From Caccovicinus sp964425595 (GTDB lineage: Bacteria > Bacillota > Clostridia > Lachnospirales > Lachnospiraceae): DNA of 33,028 bases. This document shows, piece after piece, positions 1 to 8,945 of the stretch. Every line of letters begins with the position of its first letter. Positions within the stretch are counted from its first letter, which is position 1. The position numbers were made by a program, and so were the translations under genes. Location of the stretch: positions 1 through 33,028 of the forward strand of contig CAYRMW010000025.1 in the NCBI GenBank assembly GCA_964425595.1. The letters run 5' to 3'. Under the pieces are notes generated by a model that saw only the letters and a list, made by a program, of their open reading frames with translations, was not told where the DNA came from and searched no databases.

Positions 1-8
1 AAGTAAGA

Positions 9-50
9 AAACCCAGTAAAATCAATGGGTTTGGCGATTTAACAATCGCC
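9..50 (+). repeat. Two adjacent inverted repeats upstream of the HPr gene
   Basis: AAACCCA (9-15) pairs with TGGGTTT (26-32) across a 10-base loop. Immediately after it, GGCGATT (33-39) pairs with AATCGCC (44-50) across the loop TAAC. No T-run follows, so this is not a clear terminator. It may be an RNA leader of the HPr gene or an operator. The sequence further upstream is cut off by the window edge. Confidence 0.5.
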
Positions 51-81
51 TAAGTAATGATAAGATAAGGAGAGAAACAAG

Positions 82-348
82 ATGGTAAGCAAAACGTTGA
101 CCGTTGTTAATCCGTCAGGATTGCATTTAAGACCGGCGGGAGTTCTGTCTCAGGCTGCGATGAAATATAAGTGTGATGTGATCATCGAATGCGGTGAGAA
201 GAGGATCGTTGCTAAGAGTGTGCTGAATGTGATGGCGGCCGGCATCAAGTGCGGGACAGAGATCACGCTGATCTGTGACGGAGAGGATGAAAACGAGGCT
301 CTTGCGGACATCACGAAGGCGATCGAGAGCGGACTTGGCGAGAAGTAA
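82..348 (+). CDS. ptsH: HPr phosphocarrier protein (first of two in the window)
   Basis: An 88-residue protein of normal HPr length. HPr takes phosphate from enzyme I at a histidine and passes it to sugar-specific EIIA proteins in the cytoplasm. His15 lies in the motif SGLHLRPAG. Ser46 lies in AKSVLNV, the regulatory site that HPr kinase phosphorylates in Firmicutes. Both fall at the canonical positions, so this is an HPr rather than a Crh, which lacks His15. The start is supported by AAGGAGA about 10 bases upstream. It is followed by its own terminator, so it is probably not co-transcribed with gltB. The upstream neighbour lies outside the window. A second HPr gene (28304-28567) sits next to enzyme I, so this copy may be a specialised paralogue; that is inference. 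Confidence 0.93.
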   Translation: MVSKTLTVVNPSGLHLRPAGVLSQAAMKYKCDVIIECGEKRIVAKSVLNVMAAGIKCGTEITLICDGEDENEALADITKAIESGLGEK

Positions 349-378
349 TCTTGCAGTTGACTTATCAGATAGGGCGAG

Positions 379-422
379 GAAGCCGTTCTGTACGGGAAAG
401 TGTGCGGACGGCTTCTTTTTTT
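379..422 (+). terminator. Rho-independent terminator after the HPr gene
   Basis: GAAGCCGT (379-386) pairs perfectly with ACGGCTTC (408-415) and is followed by a run of seven T. It separates the HPr gene from gltBD. Confidence 0.88.
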
Positions 423-524
423 GCGGCCAACTGCAGTCTTTCGGTCTGCGCTGCTTTTTCGCCGTGCGGGAGGAGAGAAGGAATTGTTTTCTTTTGCTGG
501 ATAAAACAGGTCGCCTTGCATAAA

Positions 525-578
525 TGGTCAGACAACCAGTGAAGTAATTCCCGAATTAACAAATAATCAGACAATTAT
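525..578. promoter_or_regulatory. Two CAGACA-centred dyads upstream of the gltB promoter
   Basis: TGGT-CAGACA-ACCA (525-538) and ATAAT-CAGACA-ATTAT (563-578) are interrupted dyads with perfect arms. They share the same central hexamer and are set 39 bp apart. The second ends 14 bp before the gltB -35 box. Position and symmetry suggest binding sites for a regulator of glutamate synthase, for example a LysR-type protein such as GltC, but no regulator gene is adjacent. The rest of the 353-base gap between HPr and gltB holds the HPr terminator and the gltB promoter. I see no gene in it. Confidence 0.4.
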
Positions 579-592
579 AGAGAAAAAGGGGA

Positions 593-621
593 TTTACAAA
601 ATGAGAATCATATAGTATTAT
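593..621 (+). promoter_or_regulatory. Predicted sigma-A promoter of gltBD
   Basis: TTTACA (593-598) and TATTAT (616-621) are separated by 17 bases, close to the vegetative consensus. The predicted transcript starts near 628 and has a leader of about 75 bases, which includes a small hairpin, GCCGG (663-667) with CCGGC (674-678). Confidence 0.7.
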
Positions 622-701
622 CGTTCAATATAATAATCAGCCATCCCGCGTAAGGCACCCCGGCCGGAAAGCGCCGGCTGAGAGAGAAAGGAAGAGTGTT
701 T

Positions 702-3700
702 ATGGAAGCAAAACAGAATCCGTCCGTTCCCGGACTTTACGATCCGCGATTTGAGCATGACAACTGCGGTATCGGTGCGGTAGCAAACATCAAGGGAATC
801 CGTTCGCACAGGACAGTGGATCAGGCCCTTCACATCGTGGAGAACCTGGAGCACCGCGCCGGCAAGGACGCGGAGGGAAAGACCGGTGACGGTGTGGGTA
901 TCATGCTTCAGGTTTCCCATAAATTTTTTCAGAAAGCTGTCCGTCCCCTTGGTATTCAGTTAGGCGCCGCGGGCGAGTACGGTGTGGGTATGTTTTTCTT
1001 TCCCCAGGATGAACTGGCCCGCAATCAGGCGAAAAAGATGTTCGAGATCATTGTCAAGAAAGAGGGACTGACCTTCCTTGGCTGGCGTGAGGTTCCCAAT
1101 CATCCCGAGATCCTGGGCAAGCGGGCTGTCGATGTGATGCCGTATATCGCGCAGGGCTTTGTGGCAAAGCCGACGGAGATCAGGGCGGGGCTGGATTTTG
1201 ACCGCAAGCTTTATGTGGCGCGGCGGGTGTTTGAGCAGAGCAATGAGGACAGCTATGTGGTTTCCTTAAGCAGCCGGACCATCGTCTATAAGGGGATGTT
1301 CCTGGTCGGCGAGCTGCGCCGGTTCTTTGAGGATCTGCAGGATCCGGATTACGAGACGGCGATTGCTCTGGTCCATTCCCGTTTCTCGACGAACACGAAT
1401 CCCAGCTGGATGCGCGCCCATCCCTACCGCTTCATCGTGCACAATGGCGAGATCAACACCATCCGCGGAAATGTGGACCGGATGAAGGCCAGGGAAGAGA
1501 CCATGGAGACCGAGTTCTTTAAAAACGACATGTACAAGGTCCTGCCTATCATCAATCAGGAGGGCTCGGATTCGGCCATGCTGGACAACGCGCTGGAATT
1601 CATGGTCATGAGCGGCATGGAGCTTCCCAAGGCGGTGATGATCACCATCCCCGCGCCATGGCAGCACGATCAGTCCATATCCCAGGAAGTGCGGGACTTT
1701 TACCGTTACTACGCGACCATGATGGAGCCGTGGGACGGCCCGGCATCCATCCTTTTTACGGACGGCGAAGTGGTGGGGGCTGTGCTGGACCGGAACGGCC
1801 TGCGTCCGTCCCGCTACTACATCACCGATGACGATTACATGATTCTGGCGTCTGAGGTGGGCGCTATCGATATCGATCCCGCCCATGTGGTGCGCAAGGA
1901 CAGGCTGAGGCCGGGCAGGATGCTCTTAGTAGATACCGTGAAGGGCGAGCTGGTTAACGATGAAGACCTGAAGAAAAAATATGCCTCCAGCCAGCCGTAT
2001 GGCGAGTGGCTGGATTCCCAGATCGTGCGGCTTAAGGATCTGCCGATCCCCAATAAGGGCGTGCCGGAGTTGGAGCATGACCAGAGGCTTCGCCTGCAGA
2101 AAACATACGGTTATACTTACGAGCAGTATAAGACCATGATCCTTCCGATGGCACTAAACGGCGCGGAGGCGGTATCGGCGATGGGCGCGGACAGCCCGTT
2201 AGCTGTCCTTTCCAAGATGCACCAGCCGTTGTTTAATTACTTTAAGCAGCTGTTCGCGCAGGTGACGAACCCGCCGATCGATGCGATCCGCGAAGAGATC
2301 GTGACCTCCACGACCGTGTACATCGGCCGCGAGGGGAACCTGCTTAGGGATCTCCCGGAAAACTGCCATATTTTAAGCGTAAATAATCCGATCCTGACCA
2401 ACACGGACATGCTGAAGATCAAGAACATGAAGAAGCCGGGCTTCCAGGTGGAAACGATCTCCATCACCTACTATAAAAATACTTCGCTGGAGAAAGCCAT
2501 TGACCGGCTTTACCTGGAAGTGGACCGGGCGCATAAGGACGGAGCGAAGATCCTGGTCCTGACGGACCGCGATATCGATGAGAACCGTGTTCCGATCCCG
2601 TCGCTGCTTGCGGTTTCCGCGGTGCATCAGTATCTGGTGCGGACCAAGAAGAGGACCAGCCTGGCGCTGATTCTGGAGAGCGGCGAGCCCAGAGAGGTGC
2701 ATCACTTCGCCGCCCTGCTGGGCTATGGAGCCAGTGCTATCTGTCCGTACCTGGCCCATGAGTCCATCCGCTACCTGATCGAGACGCATATGCTGGATAA
2801 GGATTACTACGCGGCGGTGGATGATTATAATTCCGCGGTTCTTCACGGCATCGTAAAGATCGCCTCCAAGATGGGGATTTCCACCATCCAGTCTTACCAG
2901 GGGGCGCAGATCTTTGAAGCGATCGGGATTTCCCGGGATGTGGTGGACCGGTACTTTACCAATACCGTCAGCCGCGTAGGCGGCATCACTCTGAAGGATA
3001 TTGAACGGGATGTGGACGCCCTTCATTCGGCGGCCTTCGATCCGCTGGGCCTGGACGTGGACCTTACCCTGGAGAGCGTGGGAAGCCACAAGCAGAGAGC
3101 CGGGCAGGAAAAGCATATGTATAATCCGCTGACGATCCATCTGCTTCAGGAGGCCACCAGAAAGGGTGATTACGCGATATTTAAAGAGTATTCCGAAGCA
3201 CTTTACGGAGAGGACCAGATCCGGAATCTGCGCAGTCTGATCGATTTTAATTTTCCGGAGGACGGCGGAATCCCCATCGACCAGGTGGAGAGCGTGGACT
3301 CCATCGTGCGCCGATTTAAGACCGGCGCGATGAGCTACGGCTCCATCTCGCAGGAAGCCCATGAAACGCTGGCGATCGCCATGAACCGGATCCACGGCAA
3401 GTCCAATTCCGGTGAGGGCGGCGAAAGCCTTGAGCGTCTGACGGTCGGAAAAGACGGCGTGAACCGCTGCTCCGCGATAAAACAGGTGGCTTCCGGCCGC
3501 TTCGGCGTCACCTCCCGCTATCTGGTGAGCGCAAAGGAGATCCAGATCAAGATGGCCCAGGGCGCAAAGCCCGGCGAGGGCGGCCAGCTGCCGGGCAACA
3601 AGGTATACCCCTGGGTAGCCAAGACCCGTCACTCGACTACCGGTGTCGGTCTGATTTCCCCGCCGCCGCACCATGATATCTACTCGATCGAGGATTTGGC

Positions 3701-5249
3701 TCAGCTGATCTACGATCTGAAGAATTCCAACACGGACGCCAGGATCTCCGTGAAGCTGGTCTCCGAGGCCGGTGTGGGCACGGTGGCGGCCGGTGTGGCC
3801 AAGGCCGGGGCGCAGGTCATCCTGATCTCCTCATTTGACGGCGGGACCGGCGCGGCGCCCAGAAACTCCATCTACAACGCCGGCCTTCCGTGGGAGCTTG
3901 GCATCGCGGAGGTGCATCAGACACTGATCATGAACGGTCTGCGGGACAAGGTGATCCTGGAGACCGACGGAAAGCTGATGACCGGCCTGGACGTGGCCAT
4001 CGCCTGTATGCTTGGCGCCGAGGAATTCGGCTTTGCCACGGCCCCGTTAGTAGCCATGGGCTGCGTGATGATGCGCGTCTGCAATCTGGATACCTGTCCG
4101 GTGGGAATCGCCACCCAGAATCCGGAGCTTCGCAAGCGCTTTAAGGGCAAGCCGGAGTACGTGATCAACTTTATGCGGTTTGTTGCGCAGGAACTGCGGG
4201 AGTATATGGCAAGGCTGGGCATCCGCACGGTGGATGAGCTGGTCGGCCGGACGGATCTTCTAAAGAAAAAGGAGAAGATCAGCAATGAGCGTGTCGCTGA
4301 GGTGGATCTGAGTAAGATCCTGGGGAATCCCTATGAGGGACAGAAGCTGGCAGGCTACGACGAGAAACAGGCCTATGATTTCAAGCTGGAAGAGACGATC
4401 GATCAGAAGATCCTCTTAAAGAAATTAAAGTCCGCGCTTTCGACCGGACAGAAGAGGAGCCTCTCCATCGATGTGTCCAACGTGGACCGGACGCTTGGGA
4501 CCATGTTCGGGGCGGAGATTACCAGACATTATCCGGACGGCCTTCCTGAAGATACCTTTATCATCAACTGCACCGGTTCCGGAGGACAGAGTTTCGGCGC
4601 TTTCATCCCCAGGGGCCTTACCCTTGAGCTGGTGGGCGACTCCAATGACTATTTTGGCAAGGGGCTTTCCGGCGGAAAGCTGATCGTTTACCCGCCGACC
4701 GGAGTGCAGTTTAAGGCGGAAGAGAATATCATCATCGGCAATGTCGCGCTTTACGGCGCCACCAGCGGAAAGGCATTCATCAACGGAATTGCCGGCGAAC
4801 GCTTCTGCGTGCGTAATTCCGGCGCCACCGCGGTGGTCGAAGGCGTGGGCGACCATGGCTGCGAATATATGACCGGAGGCCGGGTCGTGATCCTGGGCCC
4901 GACCGGAAAGAACTTTGCGGCAGGCATGAGCGGAGGGATCGCGTATGTTCTTGATGAAAACCGCGATCTTTACAAGCGACTGAACAAGTCGTTGGTTTCC
5001 TTTGAGGAAGTGACGAATAAATACGATGTACAGGAATTAAAAGCCATGATTCAGGAGCATGTGGCCTACACCAATTCGAAGAAGGGCAAGGAGATCCTGG
5101 ATCGCTTCGGAGAATACCTCCCTAAATTTAAGAAGATCATGCCTCATGATTACCGGAGGATGATGAACACCATCGTGCAGATGGAAGAGAAGGGCTTAAG
5201 CAGCGAACAGGCGCAGATTGAGGCATTTTATGCCAATATAAGCCAGTAG
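702..5249 (+). CDS. gltB: Glutamate synthase (NADPH), large subunit
   Basis: It makes two glutamates from glutamine and 2-oxoglutarate together with the small subunit encoded next to it. The protein is 1515 residues, the usual length. The N-terminal class II glutaminase domain begins at Cys22 in DNCGIG, so a 21-residue propeptide is expected to be removed to expose the catalytic cysteine. The FMN/synthase domain carries the [3Fe-4S] cysteine pattern CX5CX4C at Cys1121, Cys1127 and Cys1132, followed by PVGIATQNP. The C-terminal GXGXG beta-helix domain has repeats such as GGAGYV-like GGIAYV and GGRVVILG. I chose ATG 702 because AAGGA lies 9 bases upstream of it; the in-frame GTG at 696 is too close to that site. 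Called gltA in some Firmicutes. Confidence 0.97.
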   Translation: MEAKQNPSVPGLYDPRFEHDNCGIGAVANIKGIRSHRTVDQALHIVENLEHRAGKDAEGKTGDGVGIMLQVSHKFFQKAVRPLGIQLGAAGEYGVGMFFFPQDELARNQAKKMFEIIVKKEGLTFLGWREVPNHPEILGKRAVDVMPYIAQGFVAKPTEIRAGLDFDRKLYVARRVFEQSNEDSYVVSLSSRTIVYKGMFLVGELRRFFEDLQDPDYETAIALVHSRFSTNTNPSWMRAHPYRFIVHNGEINTIRGNVDRMKAREETMETEFFKNDMYKVLPIINQEGSDSAMLDNALEFMVMSGMELPKAVMITIPAPWQHDQSISQEVRDFYRYYATMMEPWDGPASILFTDGEVVGAVLDRNGLRPSRYYITDDDYMILASEVGAIDIDPAHVVRKDRLRPGRMLLVDTVKGELVNDEDLKKKYASSQPYGEWLDSQIVRLKDLPIPNKGVPELEHDQRLRLQKTYGYTYEQYKTMILPMALNGAEAVSAMGADSPLAVLSKMHQPLFNYFKQLFAQVTNPPIDAIREEIVTSTTVYIGREGNLLRDLPENCHILSVNNPILTNTDMLKIKNMKKPGFQVETISITYYKNTSLEKAIDRLYLEVDRAHKDGAKILVLTDRDIDENRVPIPSLLAVSAVHQYLVRTKKRTSLALILESGEPREVHHFAALLGYGASAICPYLAHESIRYLIETHMLDKDYYAAVDDYNSAVLHGIVKIASKMGISTIQSYQGAQIFEAIGISRDVVDRYFTNTVSRVGGITLKDIERDVDALHSAAFDPLGLDVDLTLESVGSHKQRAGQEKHMYNPLTIHLLQEATRKGDYAIFKEYSEALYGEDQIRNLRSLIDFNFPEDGGIPIDQVESVDSIVRRFKTGAMSYGSISQEAHETLAIAMNRIHGKSNSGEGGESLERLTVGKDGVNRCSAIKQVASGRFGVTSRYLVSAKEIQIKMAQGAKPGEGGQLPGNKVYPWVAKTRHSTTGVGLISPPPHHDIYSIEDLAQLIYDLKNSNTDARISVKLVSEAGVGTVAAGVAKAGAQVILISSFDGGTGAAPRNSIYNAGLPWELGIAEVHQTLIMNGLRDKVILETDGKLMTGLDVAIACMLGAEEFGFATAPLVAMGCVMMRVCNLDTCPVGIATQNPELRKRFKGKPEYVINFMRFVAQELREYMARLGIRTVDELVGRTDLLKKKEKISNERVAEVDLSKILGNPYEGQKLAGYDEKQAYDFKLEETIDQKILLKKLKSALSTGQKRSLSIDVSNVDRTLGTMFGAEITRHYPDGLPEDTFIINCTGSGGQSFGAFIPRGLTLELVGDSNDYFGKGLSGGKLIVYPPTGVQFKAEENIIIGNVALYGATSGKAFINGIAGERFCVRNSGATAVVEGVGDHGCEYMTGGRVVILGPTGKNFAAGMSGGIAYVLDENRDLYKRLNKSLVSFEEVTNKYDVQELKAMIQEHVAYTNSKKGKEILDRFGEYLPKFKKIMPHDYRRMMNTIVQMEEKGLSSEQAQIEAFYANISQ

Positions 5250-5264
5250 GAGGGAGGATGCGAC

Positions 5265-6752
5265 ATGGGAAAAATAACCGGATTTTTGGAATATGACAGA
5301 GAAGATACCAGGGCGGCGGATCCGAAAACACGGATCAAAGATTACAACGAGTTTCATTTCCCCCTCGGCGAGAAGGAGAGGAAGAAGCAGGGTGGGCGCT
5401 GCATGGACTGCGGCGTTCCCTTCTGCCAGTCGGGCATGATGATCAAAGGGATGACTTCCGGCTGCCCGTTGAACAACCTGATCCCGGAGTGGAACGACCT
5501 GGTCTATACGGGGAACTGGAAGCAGGCCTACAACCGCTTAAAAAAGACCAACAGCTTTCCGGAATTTACATCCAGGGTATGCCCTGCGCCCTGCGAGGCG
5601 GCCTGTACCTGCAGCCTGAACGGCGACCCGGTGACGGTCAAAGACAATGAGCATGCCGTGATCGAGAAGGCCTATGCCGAGGGCTATGCCGCGGCGCGCC
5701 CACCGAAGCTGCGGACCGGAAAGAGGGTCGCGGTGATCGGTTCCGGCCCCGCGGGCCTGGCCGCGGCAGATCAGCTGAACAAAAGGGGACACAGCGTCAC
5801 CGTCTTTGAACGGAACGACCGTCCGGGCGGCCTTTTGATGTACGGAATCCCCAATATGAAGCTGGAGAAATGGGTGATCGACCGGAAGGTCACCGTGATG
5901 AAGGAAGAGGGCGTTGCCTTTGTCATGAATGTCGACGTAGGAAAAAATTATAAAGCAAACAAGCTTCTCCGGGACTTTGACCGGGTGATCCTTGCCTGCG
6001 GCGCGTCCAATCCGCGGGATATCAACGCGCCGGGAAGGGACGGGCTGGGCATTTATTTCGCCGTGGATTATCTAAAGGCGACCACAAAGAGCCTCCTGGA
6101 TTCCAATCTGGAAGACGGCAAGTATATTTCCGCGAAGGATAAGCATGTCGTTGTCATCGGCGGCGGCGACACCGGAAATGACTGCGTGGGTACAGCCATC
6201 CGCCAGGGATGCGCGTCGGTGACCCAGCTGGAGATGATGCCGAAGCTCCCGGACAGGCGGACCGACGATAATACTTGGCCGGAGTGGCCAAGGGTCTGCA
6301 AGACCGATTACGGACAGGAGGAATCCATTGCCGTATTCGGAAAGGATCCCAGGGTGTACCAGACCACGGTGAAGGAATTTGTTAAGGACAGCGAAGGAAA
6401 GGTCTGCAAGATCATCACGACGAAGCTTGCGCAGGTGAAGGATCCGGAGACCGGGCGCAGCGTGATGCAGCCGGTGGAGGGAAGCGAGAAGGAACTGCCG
6501 GCCGATCTGGTGCTGATCGCGGCCGGATTCCTCGGGTGTCAGTCTTACGTGGCTGACGCTTTCGGTGTGGAGCTGAACGCCAGGACGAATGTGTCCACGG
6601 AGGCAGGAAGCTACCAGACCAGCGTACCCCGAGTTTTTGTGACCGGGGACATGCGACGCGGCCAGTCCCTGGTGGTATGGGCGATCCGGGAAGGCCGTGA
6701 AGTAGCCAGGGAAGTGGACTTAAGCCTGATGGGATACACGAATCTGGCATAA
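5265..6752 (+). CDS. gltD: Glutamate synthase (NADPH), small subunit
   Basis: It carries electrons from NADPH through FAD and iron-sulphur clusters to the large subunit. The protein is 495 residues. The N-terminal part holds cysteines of the two [4Fe-4S] clusters (CMDCGVPFC, GCPLNN, RVCPAPCEAAC). An FAD-binding Rossmann motif, GSGPAGLAAA, follows, then PGGLLMYGIP, then a second nucleotide motif, GGGDTGNDC, for NADPH. The gene begins 15 bases after gltB, with GGAGGGAGG just upstream, so the two form an operon that ends at a strong hairpin. The gene is called gltB in some naming schemes. The identification is firm. Confidence 0.96.
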   Translation: MGKITGFLEYDREDTRAADPKTRIKDYNEFHFPLGEKERKKQGGRCMDCGVPFCQSGMMIKGMTSGCPLNNLIPEWNDLVYTGNWKQAYNRLKKTNSFPEFTSRVCPAPCEAACTCSLNGDPVTVKDNEHAVIEKAYAEGYAAARPPKLRTGKRVAVIGSGPAGLAAADQLNKRGHSVTVFERNDRPGGLLMYGIPNMKLEKWVIDRKVTVMKEEGVAFVMNVDVGKNYKANKLLRDFDRVILACGASNPRDINAPGRDGLGIYFAVDYLKATTKSLLDSNLEDGKYISAKDKHVVVIGGGDTGNDCVGTAIRQGCASVTQLEMMPKLPDRRTDDNTWPEWPRVCKTDYGQEESIAVFGKDPRVYQTTVKEFVKDSEGKVCKIITTKLAQVKDPETGRSVMQPVEGSEKELPADLVLIAAGFLGCQSYVADAFGVELNARTNVSTEAGSYQTSVPRVFVTGDMRRGQSLVVWAIREGREVAREVDLSLMGYTNLA

Positions 6753-6802
6753 CGTGCCGCTGGCGCCGGATTGTTTGCCGCCGCAGTGCGGTCAGTGGAA
6801 TT

Positions 6803-6846
6803 GGCGGGTACCGCAGAGAGAATTTTGCGGTATCCGCCATTTTTTT
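6803..6846 (+). terminator. Rho-independent terminator after gltD
   Basis: GGCGGGTACCGCA (6803-6815) pairs with TGCGGTATCCGCC (6826-6838) with one G-U pair, followed by a run of seven T. It ends the gltBD operon. Confidence 0.9.
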
Positions 6847-6849
6847 AGC

Positions 6850-6884
6850 TTCATTTAAGGTAAGACCGTTATATACTTCATGAA
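6850..6884 (+). promoter_or_regulatory. Possible promoter of the response regulator operon
   Basis: TATACT (6872-6877) is a good -10 box. The -35 match, TTCATT (6850-6855, spacer 16), is weak. CTTCAT occurs twice, 27 bases apart (6849 and 6876), and TTCATGAA (6877-6884) is a palindrome next to the expected start. A weak -35 with repeats suggests a regulated, possibly self-activated promoter. Confidence 0.4.
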
Positions 6885-6947
6885 AGAAGCAAAATGTCAT
6901 GTCCGGGCTGTCGGATGTACAGGAAAATGCGGAGGAGGGATTTGTGT

Positions 6948-7625
6948 ATGAGATTGCTGCTTGCCGAAGATGAGCGTTCGCTCTCCAGAGCGGTCGTGAC
7001 GATACTTGAGAAAAATAATTATTCCGTGGATGCGGTTTATGACGGAGAGGCGGCGCTGGAATATCTGGAGTCCGGAAATTACGACGGTGTGGTCCTGGAC
7101 ATCATGATGCCCAGGATGGACGGGCTGACGGTACTCCGGACGCTGCGGGAGAGAGGGAGCACGATCCCTGTCCTTATGCTGACTGCCAAATCCGAGGTAG
7201 ATGATAAGGTGAAGGGACTAGATACCGGAGCCAATGATTATCTGACTAAACCGTTTGCCACCAAGGAACTGCTGGCCAGGATCCGGGCCATGACCAGGAA
7301 CCAGACGGCGCAGCCGACATCGCAGCTGACCATGGGGAACATTACCCTGGATCAGGCGACGTTTGAACTGTCTTCTCCCACAGGAAGTTTCCGGCTCGCC
7401 AACAAAGAGTATCAGATGCTGGAAATGATGATGCGCAATCCCAGACAGCTGATCTCGGCAGAGCGCTTCATGGAACGGATCTGGGGCTATGACAGCGATG
7501 CGGAGATCAATGTCGTGTGGGTGTATATTTCCTACCTGCGCAAGAAGCTGGCAGCCCTTCACGCGGATATCCAGATCAGGGCATCAAGGAATGTCGGGTA
7601 CGCGCTGGAAGAAATCACGCAGTAG
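6948..7625 (+). CDS. OmpR-family response regulator
   Basis: A 225-residue two-domain DNA-binding response regulator. The receiver domain (about 1-115) has the acidic pair Glu7-Asp8, the phospho-acceptor Asp51 in VLDIMMP, Thr in MLTAK and the switch lysine in TKPF. The C-terminal winged helix (about 130-223) ends with the typical VWVYISYLRKKL helix and a VGYAL wing. The start at ATG 6948 is preceded by GGAGGAGG and begins directly with the receiver sequence MRLLLAEDE. The in-frame ATG at 6894 would add 18 unrelated residues. It is followed 27 bases later by a sensor kinase, its likely partner. The signal and target genes are not visible; the alarmone synthetase and protease downstream are plausible targets. 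Confidence 0.94.
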   Translation: MRLLLAEDERSLSRAVVTILEKNNYSVDAVYDGEAALEYLESGNYDGVVLDIMMPRMDGLTVLRTLRERGSTIPVLMLTAKSEVDDKVKGLDTGANDYLTKPFATKELLARIRAMTRNQTAQPTSQLTMGNITLDQATFELSSPTGSFRLANKEYQMLEMMMRNPRQLISAERFMERIWGYDSDAEINVVWVYISYLRKKLAALHADIQIRASRNVGYALEEITQ

Positions 7626-7652
7626 GACGAGACAGGAGAAAGGAGACGGGCC

Positions 7653-8945
7653 ATGATCAAGAAGCTTCGGATCAAGCTGATCGCCGTATGTATGCTTTCC
7701 GTATTTTCGGTACTGTTTTTTATTATGGGGACCATCAATGTGATCAGCTACGTCCATATGATCAATGAGGCGGACGATACGCTGGATTATCTGGCGGCGA
7801 ATGACGGCAAATTCCCCATGGTCGGAGAACACTTCGATTTCGGCAATGACCCGGGTGTCATGTCACAGGGAATCGCGAGGACTTCCCTGTATTTCTGGGT
7901 CGATGTGACGGCGGACGGCGAAGTCCTGGAGGCGAATGTCAGCGCGATCGCGGCGGTGAACCGGGAGACAGCCGGTCAGTACGCGCTGCAGATCCTGGAG
8001 TCAGGGAAAGAAAGAGGATTTATCGATGACTACCGTTTCCTGCTCGCAAGCGTCGATAACGCCGGGGCGGATGGCGGTGAAGACGTGGTCAGGATCATCT
8101 TCCTGGATTGCTGGAGAAGCCTTTCAAATTTCCGCACGTTTTTATTCAGCTGCTTCTGGGTATCGTTCTTTGGGCTGATCGCCGTACTGTGCCTGGTCTT
8201 TCTGTTCTCGGGCTGGATGATCCATCCGGCCCTGGAAAGCTACAAAAAACAGCGGCAGTTTATCACGGATGCCGGGCATGAGATCAAAACGCCGCTGACG
8301 ATCATTGACGCGGACGCGGACATCCTGGAGATGGAGCTGGGAGAAAATGAATGGCTCCGGGATATCCAGAAACAGGTAAAGAGGATGACGGTCCTGACCA
8401 ATGATCTGATCTACCTTTCCCGGATGGAAGAGCAGCAGGAACAGACGCAGATGATCGAGTTCCCGTTTTCCGATCTGGTGGAGGAGATGGTGCAGTCGTT
8501 TCAGTCCCTGGCCAAAGCGCAGAACAAGACCTTTACCTGCAGCATCCAGCCCATGCTTTCTTTGCGCGGGGATGAGCGTTCTCTGCGCCAGCTCATTTCC
8601 GTTCTTCTGGACAACGCGTTAAAATACTCCGAAGAAGGCGGAAGGATATCGCTTACACTGGAAAAACAGGGCCAGTCCCTGCGGCTCTCCGTCTTTAATA
8701 CGACCAGCCAGCTGGTGGACCGCCAGCATACCGACCGGCTGTTTAACCGCTTTTACCGGGGCGATCAGTCCCGAAATTCCAAGATCAGCGGTTATGGGAT
8801 CGGCCTGTCGATCGCGGCGGCGGTCACAGCGAACCACAAGGGAAAGATCAGCGCATCGTCGCAGGATGGACATTCGCTGCTGATCACCGTGACGCTCCCG
8901 ATCCAGGGAGAAAAGAGAAAGATAGGAAAGCGGGTGAATTTATGA
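7653..8945 (+). CDS. Membrane sensor histidine kinase
   Basis: A 430-residue sensor. A first membrane helix (about residues 9-33) and a second (about 163-188) frame an extracytoplasmic domain of about 130 residues, which has no family I recognise. The cytoplasmic part has the dimerisation H-box AGHEIKTPLT with the phospho-acceptor His209, an N-box (LLDNALKYSEEGG) and the ATP-lid glycines (YGIGLSIA). No clear HAMP domain is visible between TM2 and the H-box, which are only about 20 residues apart. Its stop overlaps the start of the alarmone synthetase by four bases (ATGA), so the two are translationally coupled. Confidence 0.93.
   Translation: MIKKLRIKLIAVCMLSVFSVLFFIMGTINVISYVHMINEADDTLDYLAANDGKFPMVGEHFDFGNDPGVMSQGIARTSLYFWVDVTADGEVLEANVSAIAAVNRETAGQYALQILESGKERGFIDDYRFLLASVDNAGADGGEDVVRIIFLDCWRSLSNFRTFLFSCFWVSFFGLIAVLCLVFLFSGWMIHPALESYKKQRQFITDAGHEIKTPLTIIDADADILEMELGENEWLRDIQKQVKRMTVLTNDLIYLSRMEEQQEQTQMIEFPFSDLVEEMVQSFQSLAKAQNKTFTCSIQPMLSLRGDERSLRQLISVLLDNALKYSEEGGRISLTLEKQGQSLRLSVFNTTSQLVDRQHTDRLFNRFYRGDQSRNSKISGYGIGLSIAAAVTANHKGKISASSQDGHSLLITVTLPIQGEKRKIGKRVNL

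Noticed and set aside
640..690. GGCTGAGAG-like stretch in the gltB leader resembling a thi-box (TPP riboswitch)
   Set aside because: Only the CTGAGAG element is present; the second conserved half of the TPP aptamer is missing, and glutamate synthase is not a usual target.
2373..3674. 433-residue minus-strand open frame inside gltB
   Set aside because: It lies wholly antisense to a well-conserved enzyme, has no family features and reads as the low-complexity product of a GC-rich reverse strand.
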